Below are positions 18,997 through 28,215 of a stretch of 64,000 nt of DNA, one piece after another. Under the pieces are notes generated by a model. It was not told the origin of the DNA. It was given only the letters and a program-made list of their open reading frames with translations, and made no database searches. The position numbers and the translations under genes are program-made. The first letter of the stretch is position 1, and every line of letters starts with the position of its first letter. The stretch comes from Lachnospiraceae bacterium. GTDB taxonomy: Bacteria > Bacillota > Clostridia > Lachnospirales > Lachnospiraceae. The stretch covers positions 39,673 to 103,672 of the forward strand of contig CAJTHM010000022.1 of assembly GCA_910576125.1 (NCBI GenBank), given 5' to 3'.

Positions 18997-19131
18997 ATGA
19001 AAATGACATATCAGCCCAAAAAGCGTTCACGCAAAAAGGTTCACGGCTTCAGAGCGAGGATGAGCACTCGCGCCGGAAGAAAAGTATTAGCGGCCAGACG
19101 TGCAAAAGGAAGAAAAAGATTGTCCGCTTAG
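18997..19131 (+). CDS. rpmH: 50S ribosomal protein L34
   Basis: A 44-residue, very basic protein of the large ribosomal subunit. It matches L34 end to end (MKMTYQPKKRSRKK, HGFRARMSTRAGRKVL, ARRAKGRKRLSA). AAGGAGG lies 11 bases before the ATG. It is first in the conserved rpmH-rnpA-yidD-yidC-jag operon. Confidence 0.97.
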   Translation: MKMTYQPKKRSRKKVHGFRARMSTRAGRKVLAARRAKGRKRLSA

Positions 19132-19173
19132 GTCACAGAAATGTGACCTTTTTCTTTGGAGGATGGCGTTCCA

Positions 19174-19512
19174 ATGATTTTTTCTGAAAGCCTTAAAAAG
19201 TATCGGCAATTCCAATTCGTTTACAGGAACGGTAAATCATATGCGGACAAATATCTGGTCATGTATGTTAAGGAAAATGGCACCGACAGGAACAGAATTG
19301 GAGTCAGTGTGAGCAAAAAAGTAGGCAACAGCGTCGTGAGACACCGGGTCACGAGACTGGTGCGGGAAAGTTACAGACTGCAGGAAGCGGTGTTCAATAG
19401 TGGTTTGGACATTGTAGTCGTGGCAAGGAAGACGGCAGCCTCGGTGAGGTATTTTGAGATAGAGGAAGCGCTGCTGCACCTTGGGAAGCTTCATCGTATC
19501 ATTAAGGTGTAA
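19174..19512 (+). CDS. rnpA: Ribonuclease P protein component
   Basis: The basic protein cofactor of RNase P, which helps the catalytic RNA remove 5' leaders from pre-tRNAs. The RNR-type motif is conserved (NRIGVSVSKKVGNSVVRHRV), as is the N-terminal FQFVYRNGKSY. ATG 19174 has TTGGAGG about 11 bases upstream; the open frame extends 6 codons farther without one. 112 residues. Confidence 0.96.
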   Translation: MIFSESLKKYRQFQFVYRNGKSYADKYLVMYVKENGTDRNRIGVSVSKKVGNSVVRHRVTRLVRESYRLQEAVFNSGLDIVVVARKTAASVRYFEIEEALLHLGKLHRIIKV

Positions 19513-19520
19513 TATATATT

Positions 19521-19730
19521 ATGAAAAAAATTTTGATTGCCGGTATTCGGTTTTACCAAAAATACCTGTCTCCTATGAAAAGGACGAGATGCCCCTATAT
19601 CCCTACCTGTTCTCAGTACGGATTGGAGGCCATTGAAAAGCACGGTGCGATTAAGGGGAGCTTTCTTGCGCTGTGGAGGGTATTGCGCTGCAATCCTTTT
19701 TCACATGGAGGATATGATCCTGTCCCGTAA
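19521..19730 (+). CDS. yidD: Membrane protein insertion efficiency factor YidD
   Basis: A small (69-residue) peripheral membrane protein that supports YidC-dependent insertion. It contains the conserved Cys-rich core (RCPYIPTCSQYGLEAIEKHG) and ends RCNPFSHGGYDPVP, typical of the family. It lies 8 bases after rnpA. Confidence 0.96.
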   Translation: MKKILIAGIRFYQKYLSPMKRTRCPYIPTCSQYGLEAIEKHGAIKGSFLALWRVLRCNPFSHGGYDPVP

Positions 19731-19761
19731 CCGGCGAACCTGACTGAGAGGATACGAATAA

Positions 19762-21126
19762 ATGAATTTAATTTTATTGACTCAAAGCACTACCCCTGTC
19801 ATAGGGCAGGTGGCGTGGGTGCTCGGTATGATCATGAACGGAATTTTCTATGTGATTGATTTCATCGGGCTTCCGAACATCGGTCTCGCCATCATACTGT
19901 TCACTATCGTGGTGAACCTGTTGATGACGCCTCTGAACATTAAGCAGCAGAAGTTCTCCAAGCTCCAGGCAAAGATGAGTCCCGAGCTGCAGGCCATCGA
20001 GGCCAAGTACAAGGGCAAGACAGATCAGAATTCCGCCATGGCAAAAAATCAGGAAATCCAGATGGTCTATGCCAAATACGGCGTGTCCGCCACCGGAAGC
20101 TGTGTACAGCTGCTGATTCAGATGCCTATTCTGTTCGCCCTGTACCAGGTCATTCAGCGTATGCCGGCCTATGTGACGAAAATAGGCGGCACGTTCAAGG
20201 TGCTGGCGGACAAAATCATCGACCTGGACGGCGGAGGGTTTCTGCAGGATTCCGGCGTGGAGACGATTACCAGGATGGTGAGCATGTACGGGAAGTCCAT
20301 GACGGACGGCGATTTGACCAACGGCGTAATCGATGTGCTGAATAGATTGTCTTCGGCGGATCTGGCCACGGTTGCGGAGCATTATGATCTGACGCAGCTG
20401 ACCTATCAGGGAAAGCTGATTCTCAGCAATGGAACTACCAGAGGCCTGATTGATGTATACAACAATTTCCTCGGACTGCATATGGGCGATTCCCCCAGCG
20501 ACTTGATAAAGGCGGGAATGGCGGCAGGCGCCTGGGGCATTGTGATAGGCGCTGTGCTGATTCCGGTCCTGTCCGCGGTGACGCAGTGGATCAATGTGAA
20601 ACTGATGCCCCAGCAGCCTAAGAGCGATAATGAAAAGGCAAATTCCATGGCGGCTTCCATGAAGACCATGAATATGTTCATGCCTCTGATGTCCGCCTGG
20701 TTCTGCTTTACGCTTCCTGCCGGGATGGGCCTTTACTGGGTGGCCGGCAGCGTAGTGAGGAGCATACAGCAGGTAGTCATCAACAAGCATATCGACAAGA
20801 TGGACTTTGACGAGGTCATCAGGAAGAACTCCGCCAAGAGCGCCAAGAAGCTTGAAAAGATGAAACAGACGCAGGAACGTATGAATGCATACGCAAACAT
20901 GAATACGAGAAACATTCAGGGCGGCAAGGGGAACGGACAGCAGGGCAGGCCGAATACCAACGCGAACACAAATACAAGTGCGAACTCAGGCGGAAAGAGC
21001 ATGGCGGACAAGGCTTCCGTGAGCTCAGGGGCCGGAAGCGTGAAGACCGGAACTGCAAAGCCCGGAAGCATGTTGGAAAAGGCTAACATGGTCAAAGACT
21101 ATAACGAGAGGAACAACAGGAACTAA
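19762..21126 (+). CDS. yidC: Membrane protein insertase YidC/OxaA/SpoIIIJ
   Basis: Inserts and folds membrane proteins, alone or with Sec. An N-terminal membrane segment (residues 13-36) is followed by the YidC core: the hydrophilic-groove helix (VVNLLMTPLNIKQQKFSKLQ), a cytoplasmic helical hairpin, and later membrane helices (TMNMFMPLMSAWFCFTLPAGMGLYW). The stretch between the second and third membrane helices is about 70 residues longer than usual. The C-terminus is an Asn/Thr/Gly-rich basic tail. There is no lipobox at the N-terminus, unlike B. subtilis SpoIIIJ. Confidence 0.94.
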   Translation: MNLILLTQSTTPVIGQVAWVLGMIMNGIFYVIDFIGLPNIGLAIILFTIVVNLLMTPLNIKQQKFSKLQAKMSPELQAIEAKYKGKTDQNSAMAKNQEIQMVYAKYGVSATGSCVQLLIQMPILFALYQVIQRMPAYVTKIGGTFKVLADKIIDLDGGGFLQDSGVETITRMVSMYGKSMTDGDLTNGVIDVLNRLSSADLATVAEHYDLTQLTYQGKLILSNGTTRGLIDVYNNFLGLHMGDSPSDLIKAGMAAGAWGIVIGAVLIPVLSAVTQWINVKLMPQQPKSDNEKANSMAASMKTMNMFMPLMSAWFCFTLPAGMGLYWVAGSVVRSIQQVVINKHIDKMDFDEVIRKNSAKSAKKLEKMKQTQERMNAYANMNTRNIQGGKGNGQQGRPNTNANTNTSANSGGKSMADKASVSSGAGSVKTGTAKPGSMLEKANMVKDYNERNNRN

Positions 21127-21154
21127 TACAGTTTTGGAGGGGTAAGGAATAAGT

Positions 21155-21799
21155 ATGGAGAACCAGGAATATATCGAAGTAAGTGCTAAGACTGTAAGCG
21201 AGGCGATTACGGAAGCCTGTCGGAAATTCGGCGTGACGAGCGATAAGCTTGATTACCAGATTGTGGAAGAGGGGTCCGCCGGATTCCTTGGAATCGGATC
21301 CAAGCCTGCTGTCATCAAGGCCGCGGTGAAAGTAGAAGAGATTTCCGTGGAAGAGGTGGCGAAGAATTTCCTGCGGGATGTGTTTGAAGCCATGAATATG
21401 GAAGTGGCAGTGGACGTGAAGTATGACGAGGAAGGCAGGAAGATGGATATCGACCTTGCCGGAGACGAGATGGGCGTGCTGATAGGCAAGAGAGGGCAGA
21501 CGCTTGATTCCCTGCAGTATCTGGTGTCCCTGGTGGTGAATAAGGAATCAGACGAGTATGTCAGGGTCAAGGTGGATACGGAGGATTACAGACAGAGGCG
21601 GAAAGAGACTCTGGAGAATCTGGCCAAAAATATAGCCTATAAGGTAAAGAAGACCAGAAGGCCGGTGTCCCTGGAGCCTATGAATCCTTATGAGAGGAGA
21701 ATCATTCATTCGGCGCTGCAGAATGATAAGTATATCTCTACCCACAGTGAGGGGGATGAGCCGTTCCGTAAAGTTGTGGTTACTTATAAGAGACAATAG
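21155..21799 (+). CDS. jag: Jag/KhpB-type RNA-binding protein
   Basis: 214 residues with the Jag N-terminal domain (about 1-50), a KH domain (MGVLIGKRGQTLDSLQYLV, around 110-130) and a C-terminal R3H domain (NPYERRIIHSALQ...). Homologues bind RNA, pair with KhpA and influence cell elongation and division. It is last in the rpmH operon and is followed directly by a terminator. Confidence 0.94.
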   Translation: MENQEYIEVSAKTVSEAITEACRKFGVTSDKLDYQIVEEGSAGFLGIGSKPAVIKAAVKVEEISVEEVAKNFLRDVFEAMNMEVAVDVKYDEEGRKMDIDLAGDEMGVLIGKRGQTLDSLQYLVSLVVNKESDEYVRVKVDTEDYRQRRKETLENLAKNIAYKVKKTRRPVSLEPMNPYERRIIHSALQNDKYISTHSEGDEPFRKVVVTYKRQ

Positions 21800-21805
21800 T
21801 TTTTT

Positions 21806-21841
21806 GAAAAACCGGATATCTGCGAAATATCCGGTTTTTTG
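21806..21841 (+). terminator. Terminator of the rpmH-jag operon
   Basis: AACCGGATAT and ATATCCGGTT arms with a short loop, then TTTTTT. Confidence 0.9.
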
Positions 21842-21898
21842 CAGTTTGAGCGGGTATGGGCTTTTCGGGCAGATGCAGCGGATTGTGCGGGAGGGATT

Positions 21899-23344
21899 AT
21901 GGAGAAAGGGGATACGATTGCAGCGATTGCCACGGGGATGACAGATTCCGGAATCGGAATAGTGAGAATCAGCGGGAGAGAGGCAGCGGCAGTGGGGGAT
22001 AGGTTATTCCGGTCCCCTTCCGGTAAGAGAATTCTATGTAAGTCAGAGAGCCATAGATTTTATTATGGATTCCTAACGGAGCCAGAGAAGAATTTCGTAA
22101 TCGATGAGGTAATGGCCGTGGTGATGAGAGCGCCCAGAAGCTTTACCGGGGAGGATACGGTGGAGATTCAGTGCCATGGCGGCGTGCTTGTGATGCGGAA
22201 GATTCTGGAGGCGGCCCTGAAGTGCGGGGCCAGGCTGGCGGAGCCGGGGGAATTCACGAAAAGGGCTTTTCTGAACGGGAGGATGGATCTGTCCCGGGCT
22301 GAGGCCGTAATGGACGTGATTGGGGCTCAGAATGAATATGCGCTGGCATCTTCGATAAGCCAGCTTAAGGGAAAGCTTTCGGAGGAAGTGAAGAGGCTTC
22401 GGGCTGAGATTCTTTATGAGGTGGCTTTCATTGAATCCGCCATCGATGATCCGGAGCATTTTGATTTGGAGAGATATGGGGAAAAGTTATCTGACAAGTT
22501 GGTCTGTGTAATCGGTGATTTGCGGAGACTGATAGATACGGCTGACAATGGAAGGATGTTGAAAGAAGGCGTTCGGACAGTCATCGTGGGGAAGCCGAAT
22601 GTAGGCAAATCTTCGCTTTTGAATTGTCTTCTCGGGGAGGAGAGGGCAATCGTGACTGATGTGGCTGGGACTACCAGGGATGTGCTGGAGGAGTCTCTGA
22701 GATTGGGAGAGCTTTCATTCAATATCGTGGATACGGCGGGAATCCGGGATACGGAAGATATCGTGGAGAAGATAGGTGTGGAGAAAGCTTATGAATATGC
22801 AAAGGAGGCAGATTTAATTGTATATGTTGCGGACGCTTCGATGGAGCTGGATGAGAATGACAGGGAGATTGTCTCTTTTATTCAGGATAAAAATACGATA
22901 GTGCTGTTGAATAAAAGTGATTTGGAGAATGTGACGACGGAAGAGAATATCATGGAACTGTTCCGGGAAGCCGCCTATGAGGATGTTTCAGAGGGATATC
23001 CGGAAGATTCATCAAAGGGCGGCTGTATCCGCATCGTGCGCACCTCTGCTCTGGAGGGAGAGGGCATGGAGGAATTTGAACAGGCAGTGAAAGGGATGTT
23101 CTTCCATGGAGAAATCAAAAGCAGCAGTGAAATAGTCATAACGAACCTCCGGCATAAGGAGGCGCTGGAAGAGGCTTGCAGTTCTCTTAAGATGGTAGAG
23201 AAGAGCATAGAGGACGGCATGCCGGAGGATTTCTATTCCATCGATCTGATGAATGCCTACGCTTCTCTGGGCCGAATTATAGGGGAGGAAGTGGATGATG
23301 ATTTGGTGGAGGAGATTTTCTCGAAGTTCTGTATGGGGAAATAA
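21899..23344 (+). CDS. mnmE: tRNA modification GTPase MnmE
   Basis: Works with MnmG to install the xm5U modification at the tRNA wobble uridine. An N-terminal tetrahydrofolate-binding domain (about 1-115), a helical domain and an inserted G domain are present: G1 GKPNVGKSS, G3 DTAG, G4 NKSD. The C-terminal Cys motif is FCMGK. ATG 21899 has GGGAGGG 5 bases upstream; the frame extends 20 codons farther, into the terminator. 481 residues, slightly longer than usual. Confidence 0.96.
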   Translation: MEKGDTIAAIATGMTDSGIGIVRISGREAAAVGDRLFRSPSGKRILCKSESHRFYYGFLTEPEKNFVIDEVMAVVMRAPRSFTGEDTVEIQCHGGVLVMRKILEAALKCGARLAEPGEFTKRAFLNGRMDLSRAEAVMDVIGAQNEYALASSISQLKGKLSEEVKRLRAEILYEVAFIESAIDDPEHFDLERYGEKLSDKLVCVIGDLRRLIDTADNGRMLKEGVRTVIVGKPNVGKSSLLNCLLGEERAIVTDVAGTTRDVLEESLRLGELSFNIVDTAGIRDTEDIVEKIGVEKAYEYAKEADLIVYVADASMELDENDREIVSFIQDKNTIVLLNKSDLENVTTEENIMELFREAAYEDVSEGYPEDSSKGGCIRIVRTSALEGEGMEEFEQAVKGMFFHGEIKSSSEIVITNLRHKEALEEACSSLKMVEKSIEDGMPEDFYSIDLMNAYASLGRIIGEEVDDDLVEEIFSKFCMGK

Positions 23345-23388
23345 TTTGTATCGGACATATATGGAAGTGAGTATGGGGAAGTAAATAT

Positions 23389-25350
23389 ATGACTGAATTT
23401 CGTGAAAAAGTAGATGTATGTGTGATAGGCGCCGGACATGCGGGCTGCGAAGCCGCATTGGCCTGTGCCAGGCTTGGGCTGGAGACTGTGATTTTCACGG
23501 TGTCAGTGGACAGCATTGCACTGATGCCCTGCAATCCAAACGTGGGCGGCTCATCCAAGGGACATCTGGTGAGGGAACTGGATGCCCTGGGCGGCGAGAT
23601 GGGCAAAAATACAGACAAGACTTTCATCCAGTCCAAAATGCTGAATCTGTCCAAAGGCCCCGCAGTCCATTCCCTGCGGGCACAGGCGGACAAGGCGGAA
23701 TATTCCAGAGCTATGAGGAAAGTGCTGGAGAACCAGGAGAATCTCACCATAAAGCAGGCGGAGGTCTGCGGGCTTTTATGGGAAGACATAGAAAAGGACA
23801 GACGGGCAGGCGAAATGTCCGGCCGGTCTTTGGAAAATACAGAAGATAAGAAAGAGAGAAAAAGATACCAGAAAAAGGTCACAGGCGTAAAGACCTTTAC
23901 AGGCATGGTCTACGAATGTAAAGCAGTAGTCCTGTGCACAGGAACCTATCTGGGAGCCAGATGCCTCTGCGGAGAGTCCATCACTTACACAGGCCCGAAC
24001 GGGCTCCAGGCGGCGAACTATCTGACCCAGTCTCTGAAAGATATGGGCATAGAACTCCGCCGTTTCAAGACGGGGACACCTGCCAGGATGGACAGGCGCA
24101 GCATAGACTTTTCCAAAATGGAAGAGCAGTTCGGCGATGAGAGGATAGTGCCATTTTCCTTTTCCACAGACCCGGACAGTATACAGAAAGAGCAGGTCTC
24201 CTGTTTCCTGACCTACACCAATGAAAAGACCCATGAAATCATCCGCGGGAATCTGGACAGATCCCCTATCTACGCAGGCATCATAGAGGGCACAGGGCCA
24301 AGATATTGTCCGTCTATTGAAGACAAGGTGGTAAAATTCGCGGATAAGGAGCGCCATCAGGTCTTCATAGAGCCGGAGGGCCTCCATACCAGCGAGATGT
24401 ATGTGGGGGGAATGTCATCCTCTCTGCCGGAGGACGTGCAGCTTGCCATGTACAGGACGGTTCCCGGCCTGGAGCACTGCAAGATTGTCCGCAATGCCTA
24501 CGCCATAGAATATGACTGCATCAACGCGGGGCAGTTGGACGCCACGCTGGAATTCCGCGCTGTGGAAGGGCTGTTCAGCGCCGGCCAGTTCAACGGGAGC
24601 AGCGGTTATGAGGAGGCCGCCTGCCAGGGCCTGGTGGCCGGGGTGAACGCTGCCATGTCCATCCTGGGTAAGGAGCCGCTGACCATAGACAGGTCTGAGG
24701 GCTACATAGGCGTGCTGATAGACGATTTGGTGACCAAGGACAACAGGGAGCCTTACCGGATGATGACTTCCAGAGCGGAGTACAGACTGCTCCTGCGCCA
24801 GGACAACGCGGATTTGCGTCTTCGGAAGAAAGGGTATGCGGTTGGCCTCATCTCTGAGAATGAATATCAGGCCCTTCTGGAGAAGGAGAGGCTGATAGAA
24901 GAGGAGATAAGCCGCCTGAAAGATACTTTTGTGGGAGCGGGTAAGGAGATTCAGAATTTTCTGGAATCCCATGGCAGCTCCGCCCTTAAGACAGCGGCCA
25001 GCCTGGCCGAGCTGCTGTGCCGCCCTGAACTTTCCTATGCAGTCCTGGCGGAGATTGACAAAGACAGGGTTCCTCTTCCTGTCGGCGTGCCGGAACAGGT
25101 GGAAATCGAGATAAAATATGAAGGCTATATCCTCAGGCAGAAGCGCCAGATAGAGCAGTTTAGGAAGATGGAAAAGAAACTGATACCTCAGGACATCGAC
25201 TACGATGAAGTGCCGTCCCTGCGCCTGGAGGCAAGACAGCACCTGAAGCTGTTCCGTCCCGCCTCCATAGGACAGGCATCCAGGATATCCGGCGTTTCCC
25301 CTGCGGATGTATCCGTGCTGTTGGTCTATCTGGAGAGATATGGAAAATAA
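23389..25350 (+). CDS. mnmG: tRNA uridine 5-carboxymethylaminomethyl modification enzyme MnmG
   Basis: The FAD-dependent partner of MnmE. The dinucleotide-binding motif is GAGHAGCEAALA (residues 11-22). The family motif CNPNVGGSSKGHLV follows, and the C-terminal GidA-associated helical domain ends at residue 653. A charged insertion of roughly 25 residues (about 140-165) makes it a little longer than typical MnmG. It follows mnmE by 44 bases. Confidence 0.96.
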   Translation: MTEFREKVDVCVIGAGHAGCEAALACARLGLETVIFTVSVDSIALMPCNPNVGGSSKGHLVRELDALGGEMGKNTDKTFIQSKMLNLSKGPAVHSLRAQADKAEYSRAMRKVLENQENLTIKQAEVCGLLWEDIEKDRRAGEMSGRSLENTEDKKERKRYQKKVTGVKTFTGMVYECKAVVLCTGTYLGARCLCGESITYTGPNGLQAANYLTQSLKDMGIELRRFKTGTPARMDRRSIDFSKMEEQFGDERIVPFSFSTDPDSIQKEQVSCFLTYTNEKTHEIIRGNLDRSPIYAGIIEGTGPRYCPSIEDKVVKFADKERHQVFIEPEGLHTSEMYVGGMSSSLPEDVQLAMYRTVPGLEHCKIVRNAYAIEYDCINAGQLDATLEFRAVEGLFSAGQFNGSSGYEEAACQGLVAGVNAAMSILGKEPLTIDRSEGYIGVLIDDLVTKDNREPYRMMTSRAEYRLLLRQDNADLRLRKKGYAVGLISENEYQALLEKERLIEEEISRLKDTFVGAGKEIQNFLESHGSSALKTAASLAELLCRPELSYAVLAEIDKDRVPLPVGVPEQVEIEIKYEGYILRQKRQIEQFRKMEKKLIPQDIDYDEVPSLRLEARQHLKLFRPASIGQASRISGVSPADVSVLLVYLERYGK

Positions 25351-25405
25351 TTGTCATAAAATTCATAAGAAATCATTAAAAGTGTGTAAATTCTTTTTAG
25401 GATTT

Positions 25406-25434
25406 ATTCATGGGTCAGGAAAATATGGTACAAT
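25406..25434 (+). promoter_or_regulatory. Extended -10 promoter for relQ
   Basis: TGG-TACAAT (-10 at 25429-25434) is an extended -10 element. The -35 region is weak (near 25406). It lies 33 bases before the start codon. Confidence 0.5.
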
Positions 25435-25467
25435 AGGAAAGTAAAGTTCTAAAGGAGGTCTTAACCC

Positions 25468-26124
25468 ATGGATGAAACAGAAAATATGGATATCACCGGG
25501 ATGCCGCTTGGCTTCCCTGATTCGTTTGAGCAAATAAAAGAAATGACCATGCTCTATTCCTGCGCCATGCGGGAAATCTGCACGAAACTGGAAAATCTAA
25601 GTCAGGAATTCGAGCTGAAAGAGGCCAGGAATCCCATACAGCATATCAACCACAGACTCAAAAAGACAGAAAGCATCCGAAAAAAGATGCTGCAGCGGAA
25701 GCTCCCTCTGGAGTACGAAATCATGCGGGATGAGATTACGGATATAGGCGGCATCCGGGTCATCTGTTCTTACATAAACGATATCTACGAGATTTCCAGA
25801 ATGCTGAAGCAGCAGGACGACCTATTGGTGGTCAGGGAAAAGGATTATATCGCGAACCCTAAGCCGAACGGATACAGAAGTTATCACTTAATCGTGGCAA
25901 TCCCTATATTTCTCTCCTCGGAGAAGCAGATTATTCCTGTGGAAATCCAGATGAGGACCATTGCCATGGATTTCTGGGCCAGCCTGGAGCATCAGCTCCG
26001 CTATAAGGCAACGGCGGCCGTATCGGATTCCACCAGAAGAAGGCTTACAAATATTGCTGAGGATATCTTCAACGCCGATGTGGAGATGCAGCAGATATAT
26101 GAGGAAATCGTTGCAATTGAATAA
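25468..26124 (+). CDS. relQ: Small alarmone synthetase (RelQ/SasB-type GTP pyrophosphokinase)
   Basis: Makes (p)ppGpp by moving pyrophosphate from ATP to GDP or GTP. A single RelA/SpoT synthetase domain is present (TDIGGIRVICSYINDIYEI; NPKPNGYRSYHLIV; EIQMRTIAMDFWASLEHQ), without hydrolase, TGS or ACT domains. The length, 218 residues, matches RelQ/YjbM-type tetrameric enzymes. AAAGGAGG precedes the ATG by 8 bases. Confidence 0.93.
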   Translation: MDETENMDITGMPLGFPDSFEQIKEMTMLYSCAMREICTKLENLSQEFELKEARNPIQHINHRLKKTESIRKKMLQRKLPLEYEIMRDEITDIGGIRVICSYINDIYEISRMLKQQDDLLVVREKDYIANPKPNGYRSYHLIVAIPIFLSSEKQIIPVEIQMRTIAMDFWASLEHQLRYKATAAVSDSTRRRLTNIAEDIFNADVEMQQIYEEIVAIE

Positions 26125-26230
26125 AAGAAAACAGGGGGCATTTCCTTTGTTTTCCATCATAGCGGCGGCAGTGCTGATCAGACTCTTTCGGAAGTTGAAC
26201 GGGGGAGCGGAAGAAGCGGCTGCGGATTGA
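26117..26230 (+). CDS. Possible 37-residue peptide overlapping the relQ end
   Basis: A TTG codon overlapping the relQ stop opens a short frame. It holds a hydrophobic stretch (PLFSIIAAAVLIRLF) between basic and acidic ends, as in small membrane peptides. A weak GAGGAAAT site lies upstream. The frame stops just before the terminator. It could be chance; no family is recognised. Confidence 0.25.
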   Translation: MNKRKQGAFPLFSIIAAAVLIRLFRKLNGGAEEAAAD

Positions 26231-26238
26231 TTGAATTA

Positions 26239-26274
26239 GGGCCTGATTCCCCTGCCGGGAACCAGGCCCTTTTG
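26239..26274 (+). terminator. Terminator after relQ
   Basis: GGGCCTG..TCCC and GGGA..CAGGCCC arms, then TTTTGAATTTTT. The minus-strand chemotaxis gene ends 26 bases beyond it, so it may serve both strands. Confidence 0.85.
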
Positions 26275-26299
26275 AATTTTTGAATTCTTGAAACTTTTT

Positions 26300-28054
26300 T
26301 TAATCCAGATTGATTACATTGTCGGAAGAGGAGCTGCCATAGCCTGAGCTGTATTCAAAATTGGAGGACGCCCTGGCGTATTCTTCCCTCAGCCTGAACT
26401 TGGCTACAAGGCTCTTCAGCATGGAAGCCTGCTCCGAGAGTTCCTGACTGGCGGCTGCGCTTTGCTCCGCGGTAGCGGAATTGGTCTGCACCACGCTGGA
26501 AATCTGATCCACGCCCAATGTGACCTGCTCGATGGCGCCTGCCTGTTCCTCTGCTGCGTTTGCGATTTCGTCTACCTTGGTTGAGGCGGAGCGGACATGG
26601 TTTACTACCTGCACCAGAGATTCCGCTGTGGAGTTGGCGAGCTTTGTGCCCCTTGTGACGGCATTGACAGAGCTTTCAATCAATTCCGCAGTATTCTTGG
26701 ATGCCACGGAGCTCTTGCTGGCAAGGCTTCTGACCTCCTCTGCCACAACAGCGAATCCCTTTCCGGCCTCTCCTGCCCTTGCGGCCTCTACGGCGGCATT
26801 CAGAGCCAGAATATTGGTCTGGAAAGCAATGTCCTCTATGGTCTTGATAATCTTGCTGATTTCATTGGAAGAACGTGCGATTTCTTCCATAGCGGTCATC
26901 ATGTCATGCATCTGGTTGTTGCAGACTTCCGCTTCATCGCCGGCAGTGTTGGAACGGCTTCTGGCTTCCATGGCATTTTCAGCGGTGTTATTGACCTGCT
27001 GGGAGATATTGGCAATGGTGGAGGCGAGCTCTTCCACGGAAGCGGCCTGCTCCGTAGCGCCCTGTGCCAGGGCCTGCGCGCCATTGGACACCTGTCCGGA
27101 TCCGGATGCCACCTGATCCGCGCTCTGGTTGATCTGTCCCAGGGTGGTGCTCAGGTCTTTGTTCAGCTTGCGGATGGAGAGGAGCAGGCTTTGCAGATTG
27201 CCCACATATCTTTCCTCTGCTTTGGTGCGGACATCAAAATTGCCGTCCGCCATCTCGCTTAAGAGCCTGGACGCGTCGGAAATGACAGTCTCCAGAATGA
27301 AAGTCATATTCTTAAAGGATTTGGTAAGGCTCCCCAGTTCATCCTTTGATTCATAGGTCACGGAGATGTTGAAATCACCGTTTACGATTTTCTTCGCCGC
27401 ATCCTCCAGCTGGCGAAGAGGCCTGGTGATGGATCTGGTCAGGTATGTAGAAAGGAAAATCGTGAATAAAAGGGCGAACCCGGCCATGCCGATCTGCGCG
27501 GCTACCAGAAGCTCCTGCATATCCACAGTACTGAGGAAATTATCCTCCGCTGTCTTCTCCTCTATGGCGCTGATCTGAATCAAATCATTTACGGCCTGTT
27601 CCACCAGAGGCTGATACTCTTCGAGAAGCATCGTCTGCGCCGCGTCCAGGTCTGTTTCGGCTGTCTTGATGATATCCTCCTGCAGCGTCATGGCTTCCTT
27701 GATATGGGTGGAAAAGGAATCCAGCAATTTGGAATCGCCGCTGAAGTTCTGGAACAGCCAGGTGGCATTTTCCTCCAGGAATGTCAGTTCTTTCTGCAGC
27801 TCGGTCCGATAGCTTTCCTTTTTCGCTTCGTCTTTTTCAATTGTGATGAATGAGAGGTTCTTGACAATGATCTGTAAGCCGCGGCGCATGCTCATGACAT
27901 TGTTGGTCACTTTATATTCCACATTATAGAATTCGGAATATTTGCTTGCATTGGCTTGTAAGCCTGCAATGGCTATGGCCACCGTCCCACAGAACAATAT
28001 GATGACAATCATGAATGTCACCAATAGCTTTGTCCTTATTTTTAGATTTTTCAT
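26300..28054 (-). CDS. Methyl-accepting chemotaxis protein
   Basis: A transmembrane receptor that controls CheA through CheW. Membrane helix 1 is at about 9-31 (LLVTFMIVIILFCGTVAIAIAGL). An external four-helix-bundle-type sensor spans about 32-185, and membrane helix 2 about 188-210. HAMP follows (TRPLRQLEDAAKKIVNGDF). The long signalling coiled coil has the conserved hairpin tip (AFQTNILALNAAVEAARAGE). 584 residues. No CheR/CheB-docking pentapeptide is seen at the C-terminus. No ligand can be inferred. No other chemotaxis gene is nearby. Confidence 0.93.
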   Translation of the reverse strand: MKNLKIRTKLLVTFMIVIILFCGTVAIAIAGLQANASKYSEFYNVEYKVTNNVMSMRRGLQIIVKNLSFITIEKDEAKKESYRTELQKELTFLEENATWLFQNFSGDSKLLDSFSTHIKEAMTLQEDIIKTAETDLDAAQTMLLEEYQPLVEQAVNDLIQISAIEEKTAEDNFLSTVDMQELLVAAQIGMAGFALLFTIFLSTYLTRSITRPLRQLEDAAKKIVNGDFNISVTYESKDELGSLTKSFKNMTFILETVISDASRLLSEMADGNFDVRTKAEERYVGNLQSLLLSIRKLNKDLSTTLGQINQSADQVASGSGQVSNGAQALAQGATEQAASVEELASTIANISQQVNNTAENAMEARSRSNTAGDEAEVCNNQMHDMMTAMEEIARSSNEISKIIKTIEDIAFQTNILALNAAVEAARAGEAGKGFAVVAEEVRSLASKSSVASKNTAELIESSVNAVTRGTKLANSTAESLVQVVNHVRSASTKVDEIANAAEEQAGAIEQVTLGVDQISSVVQTNSATAEQSAAASQELSEQASMLKSLVAKFRLREEYARASSNFEYSSGYGSSSSDNVINLD

Positions 28055-28088
28055 TTCTACCTCCTGACAAGAAATATTTTATATGTTG

Positions 28089-28117
28089 ATTATAATAGAT
28101 TATTGTCAATCTGTCCA
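28089..28117 (-). promoter_or_regulatory. Sigma-A-type promoter for the chemotaxis receptor
   Basis: On the minus strand: TGGACA (28117-28112), a 17-base spacer and a perfect TATAAT (28094-28089), about 35 bases before the start codon. Confidence 0.65.
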
Positions 28118-28215
28118 CTCAATTTAATAATCTCTGTTAAATATATACGAAATATTATATTAAATGACGAAAGTATGATATACTGATTAGGACAGTGAAT
28201 TCAGGAGGAAATGAG

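Noticed and set aside
19774..20790. A 338-codon frame antisense to yidC
   Set aside because: Mirror frame of a certain gene; His/Gln-rich without motifs.
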